DNA of 28,831 nucleotides from DATLGB01 sp038258425. GTDB lineage: Bacteria; Actinomycetota; Thermoleophilia; Solirubrobacterales; Solirubrobacteraceae. Under the pieces are notes generated by a model. The model saw only the letters and a list, made by a program, of their open reading frames with translations, was not told where the DNA came from and ran no database searches. This document shows positions 16,206 through 22,388 of the stretch, in pieces. Each line of letters starts with the position of its first letter. The stretch's first letter is position 1. The translations under genes and the position numbers were made by a program. The stretch is from assembly GCA_038258425.1 (NCBI GenBank), contig JBBSPV010000046.1:1-28831 (forward strand), given 5' to 3'.

Positions 16206-16907
16206 CTAGGCCGTCTCGTCGTAGTCGGAGAGCTCGAGGAAGCGCCGTACCGACTGCTCTCGGCGCTCGAGCCTGCGGGCGTGGTCGCGGGCCAGCGCCA
16301 GGAAGTCCGACAGGCAGCGCTCGGGATCGTCGGGCAGGGGGTAGACCCGCGCCACGCCCTGCTGCACGCAGGCGATTCCGGTCGGCGGACGACCCTCGGC
16401 GAGGGTCCGCGCGGTGCAGACGGGGGCGACGACCATGCCCCGCTCCGGCGCGACGAGCGCGCTCGGCAGCAGCCGGGGCGCCGGGAGCCCGACGCCGAGC
16501 TCGACCCGGCGGTCGACGTCCACCTGCGCGCGGGTGAGCTCCTCCAGCGGCTCACGCCAGACGGCGAGCACCGTGTCGGCGCCGACGAGCGCGTCGCGCA
16601 GCGTGCACGCCTGCTCCGCGTAGAGGCGCTCGGCCTCGTCGCGGTCCTGCGCGTCCCCGAGGTCGAGGTCGCAGGGCACGCGCATGAGGGCGTCCGCCGG
16701 CACCGTCTCGCCGGCGCCGCGCCGGCCGGCCGCGACGTAGGTCCGCAGGGTGGCGAGGTCGCGGCGCCCGCAGAAGACGACCGTGACCGTCTCGGACACC
16801 GGCAGCCCCCCGACACGCAGCGCGACCGCGGTCGTCTCACCCGGCTCGGTGAGCGCCCGGCGCAGCAGGTCCTCTGAGTCCTCGTCGGCGTCCATCGCCG
16901 ACATCAT
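16206..16907 (-). CDS. Unknown soluble protein, about 233 aa
   Basis: I do not recognise the family. The N-terminus is acidic (DADEDSEDLLRRAL); the middle has alternating strand/helix segments (TTAVALRVGGLPVSETVTVVF, TLRDALVGADTVLAVW, RLLPSALVAPERGMVVAPV) with three Cys (in VFCG, PCDLDL, EQACTL) not spaced like a metal site; the C-terminus is helical (DFLALARDHARRLERREQSV). No signal peptide or membrane helix. Start choice is uncertain among ATGs at 16907, 16904 and 16895. It follows the 16974 gene by 66 bp containing two palindromes. Confidence 0.6.
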   Translation of the reverse strand: MMSAMDADEDSEDLLRRALTEPGETTAVALRVGGLPVSETVTVVFCGRRDLATLRTYVAAGRRGAGETVPADALMRVPCDLDLGDAQDRDEAERLYAEQACTLRDALVGADTVLAVWREPLEELTRAQVDVDRRVELGVGLPAPRLLPSALVAPERGMVVAPVCTARTLAEGRPPTGIACVQQGVARVYPLPDDPERCLSDFLALARDHARRLERREQSVRRFLELSDYDETA

Positions 16908-16930
16908 CGGCCATGTGGCGGCGGACCTCA

Positions 16931-16965
16931 ATCGCCCGCGGGCCCAAGCCCGATCGCCCACGGGC
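16931..16965. repeat. Two near-identical palindromes 22 bp apart
   Basis: ATCGCCCGCGGGC (16931-16943) and ATCGCCCACGGGC (16953-16965) differ at one base. Each contains a palindromic core (GCCCGCGGGC and GCCCACGGGC), spaced two helical turns apart, immediately upstream of the 16206-16907 gene and after the stop of the preceding gene. Candidate tandem operator, or a weak intergenic terminator. Confidence 0.5.
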
Positions 16966-16973
16966 GGAGCCGG

Positions 16974-17312
16974 TCAGCCGGCCGGGCCGCGCGGCGCCCC
17001 GCCGCCGCGCAGGACGAAGCCGCGCTCGCCGAGGTCGCTCAGGGCATCCTCGAAGGCCGCGAAATCGCGCCGGACGAGCAGGTCCACGGGGCGGCCCTTG
17101 GACCCGCCCGCGCGCACCCAGCGCCGCAGCACGGCCGGGCTCGCGCGCTCCGTGGCCTCCGCGAGCAGGTCCTCGAGGATCGGCAGCTCCGGGCGGTGGT
17201 CCAGCTCGCCGGCCAGCAGCTCGAGGGCGGAGGCGTCGAGCGTCCGGATGAGCTCGTCGTCGGAGAGCCCGAGCAGGTCCTGGAGCCCCTGGGCCCGGGA
17301 GGAGGCGCTCAT
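16974..17312 (-). CDS. Unknown 112-residue protein coupled to prs
   Basis: Mostly helical. N-terminal LQDLLGLSDDELIRTLDASALELL, then LAEATERASPAVLRRWVRAGGSKGRPVDLL and DFAAFEDALSDLGERGFVL. The RRW...GRPVDLL segment faintly recalls the Xre/MbcA/ParS (DUF2384) toxin-binding domain, but I cannot establish this. ATG 17312 directly abuts the prs stop (TAGATG), so it is translated with prs. No partner toxin of the RES type is recognisable next to it. Confidence 0.7.
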   Translation of the reverse strand: MSASSRAQGLQDLLGLSDDELIRTLDASALELLAGELDHRPELPILEDLLAEATERASPAVLRRWVRAGGSKGRPVDLLVRRDFAAFEDALSDLGERGFVLRGGGAPRGPAG

Positions 17313-18335
17313 CTAGAAGAGCTGGTTCTCGCCACCGAAGACCTCCGACACGGAGTCGTCGGTGAAGATCCGGCGGATGGAGTCCGTGAGCAGGTCCGCG
17401 CACGGCAGCACGACGACGTTGGCCGGCGACCCGGCCCGCAGCGGGATGGTGTCCGTGACCACGACCTGCTCGAACGGCGCGCTGGCCAGGTTCTCCCACG
17501 CGTTGCCGGAGAACACCCCGTGCGTCGCGGCCGCGTAGACCCGCGCGGCCCCGGCGTCCATCACCGTCTGGCCGGCGGCCTTCAGCGTGCCCGCGGTGTC
17601 GATCATGTCGTCGACGATGAGCGCCGTCTTGTCCCGCACGTCACCGATGACGTAGGAGATCTCGGCGACCTGCTGGGCCGGGCGCTCCTTGTTGAGGATG
17701 GCGAGCTCGGCGCCGACCTTGGCGGCGAAGTTCTTGGCGAGCTTGACCCGGCCGGCGTCGGGCGAGACCACGACGAGGTCCTCCAGGCGCAGGTCGTTGA
17801 AGTACTGGGTGAGCAAGAACTGCGCGGTCATGTGGTCCATCGGCTTCTGGAAGAAGCCCTGGATCTGCCCGGCGTGGAGGTCCATGGCCAGCACGCGGTC
17901 GGCCCCGGCGCTCTCGAGCATGCGGGCGACGAGGCGCGCCGAGATCGGCTCCCGCGGGGCGGACTTCTTGTCCTGGCGCGAGTAGCCGAACCACGGGGTC
18001 ACCGCGATCACGCGGTGCGCCGAGGCGCCGACGGCCGCGTCGATCATGAACATGAGCTCCATCAGCGCGTCGTTGGCGGTGATGCCCTGGTCCGGGTTGC
18101 CGCACGTCGGCTGGACGATGAAGACGTCCGCGCCGCGGATGGACTCCTCGTAGCGGCAGTAGACCTCGCCCTGGGAGAAGGTCTTCAGCGTGACGCGCCC
18201 GAGGCCGACGCCGAGCTTCTCGGCGATGTGGCCGGCCAGCGCAGGATTCGCGCGACCGCTGAAGAGCATCAGGCGCTTGTTGTAGTCCAGCGGGATCGCC
18301 GTCGCCGGGGCGATCTGCGGCTGCAGGGCGCTCAC
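17313..18335 (-). CDS. prs: Ribose-phosphate pyrophosphokinase (PRPP synthetase)
   Basis: Makes PRPP from ribose 5-phosphate and ATP for purine, pyrimidine, His, Trp and NAD synthesis. 340 residues with class I motifs: RLMLFSGRANPALAGHIAEKL, FSQGEVYCRYEESIRGADVFIVQPT, WFGYSRQDKKSAPREPISARLVA (catalytic Lys/Arg), MDLHAGQIQGFF, VVVSPDAGRVKLAKNFA and the PRPP loop ALIVDDMIDTAGTLKAA. GTG 18335 is preceded by a TAGACT box ending 8 nt upstream. glmU lies 43 nt upstream in the usual actinobacterial glmU-prs order. Confidence 0.97.
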   Translation of the reverse strand: MSALQPQIAPATAIPLDYNKRLMLFSGRANPALAGHIAEKLGVGLGRVTLKTFSQGEVYCRYEESIRGADVFIVQPTCGNPDQGITANDALMELMFMIDAAVGASAHRVIAVTPWFGYSRQDKKSAPREPISARLVARMLESAGADRVLAMDLHAGQIQGFFQKPMDHMTAQFLLTQYFNDLRLEDLVVVSPDAGRVKLAKNFAAKVGAELAILNKERPAQQVAEISYVIGDVRDKTALIVDDMIDTAGTLKAAGQTVMDAGAARVYAAATHGVFSGNAWENLASAPFEQVVVTDTIPLRAGSPANVVVLPCADLLTDSIRRIFTDDSVSEVFGGENQLF

Positions 18336-18343
18336 ACCGAGCG

Positions 18344-18349
18344 AGTCTA
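18344..18349 (-). promoter_or_regulatory. -10-like box TAGACT for prs
   Basis: TAGACT is followed by 8 nt and GTG 18335. The same hexamer and 8-nt spacing occur at the rhomboid gene (3526-3512), and both boxes are followed by CG. This supports a leaderless internal promoter in the glmU-prs gap. Confidence 0.5.
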
Positions 18350-18378
18350 CGCCGGGCTCCCGACGGCGCGCGGTGCCG

Positions 18379-19701
18379 TCAGCCCTTGCGGTCGGCGTAG
18401 CCCTCGATGTTCTTCTGGCGCTGGCGCGCGACGCCGAGCGCGCCGGGCGGGACGTCGTCGGTGATGACGCTGCCCGCGGCGGTGTGGGCGCCGTCGCCGA
18501 GGGTCACGGGCGCGACGAGCGTCGTGTCGACGCTCGTCTTCACGCGGTCGCCGATCGTCGTGCGGCTCTTGACCCGGGTCGCGCTGTTGTAGTTGGCGGT
18601 GATGGTCGCCGCCCCGAGGTTGACGTCCGCCCCGACGTCGGCGTCGCCGATGTAGGAGAGGTGCGGGACCTTCGTGCCGGCGCCGACGACGGAGTTCTTG
18701 ATCTCCACGAACGTGCCGGCCCTGGCGCCGGCCTCCAGCCGTGTGCCGGGGCGCAGGTAGGCGAAGGGCCCGACCGTGACGTCGTCGCCGAGCGTGGCAC
18801 CGTCCAGGTGGCTGTGGCGGATCGTGCAGCGCGCGCCGACGGCCGTCGCCCCGGTCAGGGTCGTGTGGGGCTCCACCACGGTGTCCTGGCCGATGGTGAC
18901 GCCGACGTCGATCGACGTGCTCGCGGGGTCGACGATCGTCACGCCCGCGCGCATGTGGGCCCCTTGGATGCGGCGCTGGGCGTGGAGGCGGACCTCGGCG
19001 AGATCGACGCGGTCGTTGACGCCGAGCGTCAGCGCCGGGTCGGCCACGACGTGGGCCACGATCGTCGCGCCCTCCGCGGCGAGCACGGGCAACACGTCGG
19101 GGAGGTAGTACTCGCCCTGGGCGTTGTCGGCGGCGATGGCGTCCAGGGCGCCCGCGAGCGCGTCGGCGTCGAAGCAGTACAGGCCGGTGTTGACCTCGCG
19201 GATCTCGAGCTGCTGCGGTGTGGCGTCGCCGGGCGCCCTGGCCTCCACCACCCGCTCGACGGTCCCGTCCGCGCGGCGCACGACGCGGCCGTAGCCGGCC
19301 GGGTCGTCGAGGACCATGGTGGCCATGGTCGCCCGCGCGCCGGCCGTCGCGTGGGCGTCGGCGAGCGCGCGGATCGCCTCGGCGGTCACGAGCGGCACGT
19401 CGCCGGAGAGCACGACGACCTGGCCGCCCGGCGCGAAGTGCCCGCGGGCGGCCTTGACCGCGTCGCCGGTGCCGCGAGCCCGCTCCTGCACGGCGACGTC
19501 GACGTCCTCCGGCAGGTGCTCGTCGAGCCGGCGCCCGGGGTTGTCCACGACCACCACCCGGGCCGCGCCGGCCGCCCGTGCGGCGACGACCGGCCAGAGC
19601 ACGAGCGGGCGCCCGCACAGCGGGTGCAGGACCTTCGGCACGGCCGAGCGCATGCGCGTCCCCTCGCCGGCGGCCATGATGACGACGGTCAGGTCGGGCA
19701 C
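18379..19701 (-). CDS. glmU: Bifunctional GlmU: GlcN-1-P acetyltransferase / GlcNAc-1-P uridyltransferase
   Basis: Makes UDP-GlcNAc, the peptidoglycan precursor. 440 residues. The N-terminal pyrophosphorylase domain has MAAGEGTRMRSAVPKVLHPL, GRPLVLWPV, VLSGDVPLV and REVNTGLYCFDA. The C-terminal left-handed beta-helix has hexapeptide repeats with the acetyltransferase active-site blocks VGPFAYLRPGTRL, VEIKNSVVGAGTKVPHLSYI, GAATITANYN and PVTLGDGAHTAAGSVIT. GTG 19701 is chosen: it places the nucleotide-binding motif at the usual position and is preceded by an AT-rich -10-like element 10 nt upstream. It diverges from tRNA-Gln. Confidence 0.97.
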   Translation of the reverse strand: MPDLTVVIMAAGEGTRMRSAVPKVLHPLCGRPLVLWPVVAARAAGAARVVVVDNPGRRLDEHLPEDVDVAVQERARGTGDAVKAARGHFAPGGQVVVLSGDVPLVTAEAIRALADAHATAGARATMATMVLDDPAGYGRVVRRADGTVERVVEARAPGDATPQQLEIREVNTGLYCFDADALAGALDAIAADNAQGEYYLPDVLPVLAAEGATIVAHVVADPALTLGVNDRVDLAEVRLHAQRRIQGAHMRAGVTIVDPASTSIDVGVTIGQDTVVEPHTTLTGATAVGARCTIRHSHLDGATLGDDVTVGPFAYLRPGTRLEAGARAGTFVEIKNSVVGAGTKVPHLSYIGDADVGADVNLGAATITANYNSATRVKSRTTIGDRVKTSVDTTLVAPVTLGDGAHTAAGSVITDDVPPGALGVARQRQKNIEGYADRKG

Positions 19702-19711
19702 GGGCGGGAGG

Positions 19712-19724
19712 GTATAAGTACGGT
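19712..19724. promoter_or_regulatory. Overlapping divergent -10 elements for glmU and tRNA-Gln
   Basis: On the minus strand TTATAC (19717-19712) ends 10 nt before the glmU GTG. On the plus strand TATAAG (19713-19718) and TACGGT (19719-19724) precede the tRNA by about 15-21 nt. Both directions must use this one AT-rich island, so the two promoters probably exclude each other. Confidence 0.45.
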
Positions 19725-19739
19725 GGCCCGGCGAAGCCT

Positions 19740-19811
19740 TGGGGAGTGGTGTAATCGGCAACACACCGATTTTTGGTGTCGGCGTTCCAGGTTCAAGTCC
19801 TGGCTCCCCAG
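19740..19811 (+). tRNA. tRNA-Gln, anticodon UUG
   Basis: Full cloverleaf: acceptor TGGGGAG (19740-19746) pairs with CTCCCCA (19804-19810), discriminator G 19811; D-stem GTGT/ACAC; anticodon stem CCGAT/GTCGG with loop TTTTGGT, positions 34-36 TTG (reads CAA); T-arm CCAGG-TTCAAGT-CCTGG. No CCA is encoded. It is the only tRNA I see in the window. Confidence 0.96.
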
Positions 19812-19812
19812 T

Positions 19813-19879
19813 GCGGTCCATGACGCAATCCACGTGCTCCCTCGGGCGACGTGGCTCAGCTCGAGGACCGCAGCGGTCC
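19813..19879 (+). other. Nested inverted repeats just after tRNA-Gln
   Basis: GCGGTCC (19813-19819) pairs with GGACCGC (19865-19871), and inside it CCACGT (19830-19835) pairs with ACGTGG (19849-19854), leaving symmetric 10-nt internal strands and a 13-nt loop. The outer right arm is also half of a local palindrome GGACCGC-A-GCGGTCC (19865-19879). Possible terminator or structured 3' trailer. The rest of the gap to 19965 holds nothing else I can name. Confidence 0.45.
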
Positions 19880-19965
19880 ACCAGCCGGCACACGTGACCG
19901 CCCGCGCCCCGTGGTCGGGCCCGCGGACCGCGCGGGTCGCCGTCGGGAGTCGCGACGGCGGTGCG

Positions 19966-21063
19966 TCACTCCTGGCCGAGCGCGTCGAGCAGCTGCTCGA
20001 CGCGCACGAGACCCAGGTAGACGCCGTGCGGGTCGCAGACGACGAGCGGGTGGTAGCGCTCGAGCATCGGCCGCGCGGCGGCCCGGCGGGCGACGGCCTT
20101 CAGCGGGCTCGTCGGGGTGATGCGCATGACGGGCCGCTCGAAGGCCTCCCCCCGCAGCAGGGCGGCGCGGTCGGCCAGCGCGAGCGGCCGGTCGCGCTCG
20201 TCGACGAGGACGACCACGTCGTTGCGCGGGTCGTCGAGGAAGGCGTCGGCGATGACCTCGAGCGAGCCGCCCCAGCGCAGGGCGGGGCGCTCCTCGACCA
20301 GGCCGGCCACCGTCTGCGCCGGCGCGACGGCGGCGGAGGCACGACCGAGCGCGTCGACCACCGCGGGGCCGAGCGGCTCCATGGTCGTGGCCGGCTCGCC
20401 GAGCACGGCACCCTGGCCGAGCCCGACGCCCATCCGGCGTAACGCGCCGAGCTCCGGCCGACCGGCGATGCCGTCCGCGATGACGCGCGCGCCGATGCGG
20501 GAGGCGAGGGCCGTGAGGGTCTCCACGACCGCCGCCTTGGCCTGGTCGCGGTCGACCTCGGCGACGAACTCGGCGCCGATGCGCACGAGGTCGGGCCGGA
20601 GCCCGAGGACCTGGCGCAGGGAGGCGTAGCCCGAGCCGGCGTCGTCGACGGCGACGGTGCCGCCCAGCTCGCGCACCGCGTCCAGCGCGCGCCGGACGGC
20701 GAGCGGATCCTCCTCCTCGTCGTCGGCGGAGACGAGCACCACGAGCCGCTCGAGCGAGCCGGCCGCCGCCAGGGCGCCGGGCAGCTCGGTGGAACGCAGG
20801 GCGGTCGCCGACGCGCCCACGAGCAGGAAGGCGTCCTCGGGCAGCCGCTCGCGTTCGGCCAGGGCCACGCCGACGAGCGCCGCCTCGAGCCGGCCCGCGG
20901 AGCCCACGTGGACGCGGCCCGACCAGCCGGGCGGGGCGAGCGCCTCGTCGCCGCCGATCTGGAGCCGGACCTCGTAGCCCGCCACGACGGCGCGCACCAG
21001 GTCGGCGATCGGCTCGAAGCGGCAGGCGATGAGCTCCGGATGGGCCTCCACGCGCTCGAGCAC
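19966..21063 (-). CDS. Degenerate EAL-domain protein with C-terminal CBS-like region
   Basis: 365 residues. The first about 235 follow the EAL fold: CRFEPIADL, AGYEVRL (for GFEALLR), FLLVGASATAL, VDDAGSGYASLRQVLGLRPDLVRIGAEFV, VIADGIAGRPELGALRRMGVGLGQGAVLG. Catalytic positions are partly lost: the Asn after the second strand is Gly83, the KID-type Lys is Arg161, and the EGVE Glu is Asp197; Glu31, the DD pair (140-141) and Gln217 remain. c-di-GMP hydrolysis is therefore doubtful; binding or an unrelated role is possible. Residues about 245-365 resemble a CBS pair (DDPRNDVVVLVDERDRPLAL, YHPLVVCDPHGVYLGLV). GTG 21063 is the only supported start. No membrane or GGDEF domain. Confidence 0.8.
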   Translation of the reverse strand: MLERVEAHPELIACRFEPIADLVRAVVAGYEVRLQIGGDEALAPPGWSGRVHVGSAGRLEAALVGVALAERERLPEDAFLLVGASATALRSTELPGALAAAGSLERLVVLVSADDEEEDPLAVRRALDAVRELGGTVAVDDAGSGYASLRQVLGLRPDLVRIGAEFVAEVDRDQAKAAVVETLTALASRIGARVIADGIAGRPELGALRRMGVGLGQGAVLGEPATTMEPLGPAVVDALGRASAAVAPAQTVAGLVEERPALRWGGSLEVIADAFLDDPRNDVVVLVDERDRPLALADRAALLRGEAFERPVMRITPTSPLKAVARRAAARPMLERYHPLVVCDPHGVYLGLVRVEQLLDALGQE

Positions 21064-21138
21064 GCCCGCGCGATCGTGGAGGGGGACGACCCGCAGAGGG
21101 CCGCCCGGTGGGTCACGGCGCTCGGGCAGTTGGCGCTG

Positions 21139-21936
21139 TCACCCCTCGTAGAAGCGGTAGTTGAGCCCGGCCGGGGCCGGCTCCTGCCGGCCGAGGCCCC
21201 CGACGGCCGCGGCGAGCACGTCCGAGAAGACCTGGGTCGAGGCCGCGATGAGCTCCAGCAGCCGCGCGACGGGCGTCGCTTCGGCCTGCACGCCGTTGGC
21301 GTAGTCCGTCGCGTAGCCGACGAGCCCGAACGGCAGCTTGGCCTCGCCGCAGAGCACCGCCTCGGGGCCCGCGGTCTGCGAGACGGCGGTCACCCCGCAG
21401 GCGGCGAGCCCCCGGATCTCGGCCTTCGTGTTGAACCGGGGGCCGTCGACGTGCCCGTAGCACCCGCCGTCGCGGACGCTCACCTGCGCCTGCGCGGCGC
21501 CGGCGACCAGCGCCTCGCGCACGACGGAGGAGAACGGGTCCTCGAAGATCCAGTGGCCGCGATCCTCGTGGCCCGGCGTGTCGTGGAACGTGCACAGCGA
21601 CCCGTCGGCGAGCCGGTTGGCGGCGAAGTGCAGGTCGTCGAACACGACGATGGAGCCGAGCGGGACGGACGGGTCCACCGCGCCACAGACCGTGGCCGCC
21701 AGGACGGCGTCGCATCCCGCCGCCTTCAGCGCGGCGACGTTGGCCCGGTGGGTGACCTGGTTGGACAGGCGGACGTGGCCCTCGCCGTGGCGGGACACGT
21801 GGACGACGTCGGCGTCCGCGAAGCGGCCGTGCGTGACCTCGGCGCTCCCCCACCGGCTCTCGACGGTCTCCGTCCGATCCCTGCGCAGACCGGGCAGCGC
21901 GTAGGTTCCGGAGCCCGTGATGATCCCGACGCGCAT
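21139..21936 (-). CDS. S-methyl-5'-thioadenosine phosphorylase family protein
   Basis: Phosphorolysis of MTA (or a related purine nucleoside) to adenine and methylthioribose 1-phosphate. 265 residues of the trimeric PNP/MTAP family: IITGSGTY (phosphate loop), SRHGEGHVRLSNQVTHRANVAAL, AATVCGAVDP, VFDDLHFAANR, GCYGHVDGPRFNTKAEI, AGPEAVLCGEAKLPFGLVGYATDYANGV. Asp211 in ATDYANG, where 6-oxopurine PNPs have Asn, favours an aminopurine (adenine-type) substrate. The usual Met of the VGMT segment is Gln187 (SQTAGPE), which is odd for an active site residue. ATG 21936 follows a TAGGCT box by 7 nt. Confidence 0.88.
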   Translation of the reverse strand: MRVGIITGSGTYALPGLRRDRTETVESRWGSAEVTHGRFADADVVHVSRHGEGHVRLSNQVTHRANVAALKAAGCDAVLAATVCGAVDPSVPLGSIVVFDDLHFAANRLADGSLCTFHDTPGHEDRGHWIFEDPFSSVVREALVAGAAQAQVSVRDGGCYGHVDGPRFNTKAEIRGLAACGVTAVSQTAGPEAVLCGEAKLPFGLVGYATDYANGVQAEATPVARLLELIAASTQVFSDVLAAAVGGLGRQEPAPAGLNYRFYEG

Positions 21937-21943
21937 GCGCCGG

Positions 21944-21949
21944 AGCCTA
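21944..21949 (-). promoter_or_regulatory. -10-like box TAGGCT for the MTAP gene
   Basis: TAGGCT is followed by 7 nt and ATG 21936, in the 44-bp gap after the HTH regulator gene. Fits the leaderless pattern; no -35 consensus. Confidence 0.5.
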
Positions 21950-21980
21950 CGGGGCGAGGACGCGGCCGGTCCGTCCGCGC

Positions 21981-22355
21981 TCAGGCGGCGGCCAACCAGC
22001 CGAGCACGGCCGCGCGGGAGAAGCGCCACTCGCCGCCGACCTCGCGCCCGGGGAGCTCGCCGGCGTCGGCCAGGCCGCGCACCGTCGCCTCGCTCACCTG
22101 CAGCAGCTCGGCCGCCTGGGCGAGGGTGAGCACCTCCGGCGCCGGGGCCGGCCGGAAGCCGTGGCGGCCGACGGTCAGCCCGTCCCCGCTGGTCTCCACG
22201 GTCACGCGGCGCGGCGCGTCGTCCGCGCCGAGGTGGTTGGCGACGAGCTCGGCGACGAGATCCTGCTTGGAGGTCCGGCGCGCGACAGCGGCGTGGTCGA
22301 GCCGGTCGGCGACCGTCACCGGCAACCGCACGTAGAGCGGGCGTCTGTCCGTCAT
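21981..22355 (-). CDS. Dual-domain DNA-binding regulator: RHH-like N-terminus plus excisionase/MerR-type HTH
   Basis: 124 residues. Residues 5-43 look like a ribbon-helix-helix (PLYVRLPVTVADRLDHAAVA, RRTSKQDLVAELVANHL). Residues 74-124 are a clear excisionase-family winged HTH (VLTLAQAAELLQVSEATVRG, LADAGELPGREVGGEWRFSR, AAVLGWLAA). A charged linker joins them. No integrase, phage gene or MerR effector domain is near, so I infer a chromosomal transcription regulator rather than a true excisionase. A perfect 16-bp palindrome overlaps its own -10 box, suggesting autoregulation. ATG 22355 sits 8 nt after TATCGT. Confidence 0.8.
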   Translation of the reverse strand: MTDRRPLYVRLPVTVADRLDHAAVARRTSKQDLVAELVANHLGADDAPRRVTVETSGDGLTVGRHGFRPAPAPEVLTLAQAAELLQVSEATVRGLADAGELPGREVGGEWRFSRAAVLGWLAAA

Positions 22356-22363
22356 CTAACAGC

Positions 22364-22381
22364 ACGATATCACGTGATATC
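22364..22381 (-). promoter_or_regulatory. 16-bp perfect palindrome overlapping the -10 box of the HTH regulator gene
   Basis: GATATCACGTGATATC (22366-22381) is a perfect palindrome with 10 A/T of 16 bases in otherwise about three-quarters GC DNA. On the minus strand it runs into TATCGT (22369-22364), the -10-like box 8 nt before ATG 22355. It lies in the 33-bp gap after the PucR stop. Likely operator. Confidence 0.7.
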
Positions 22382-22388
22382 AGCTCGG

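Noticed and set aside
21981..22355. Phage excisionase or integrated element next to tRNA-Gln
   Set aside because: The excisionase-type HTH is fused to another DNA-binding domain. There is no integrase, no duplicated tRNA 3' end, and composition matches the surroundings.
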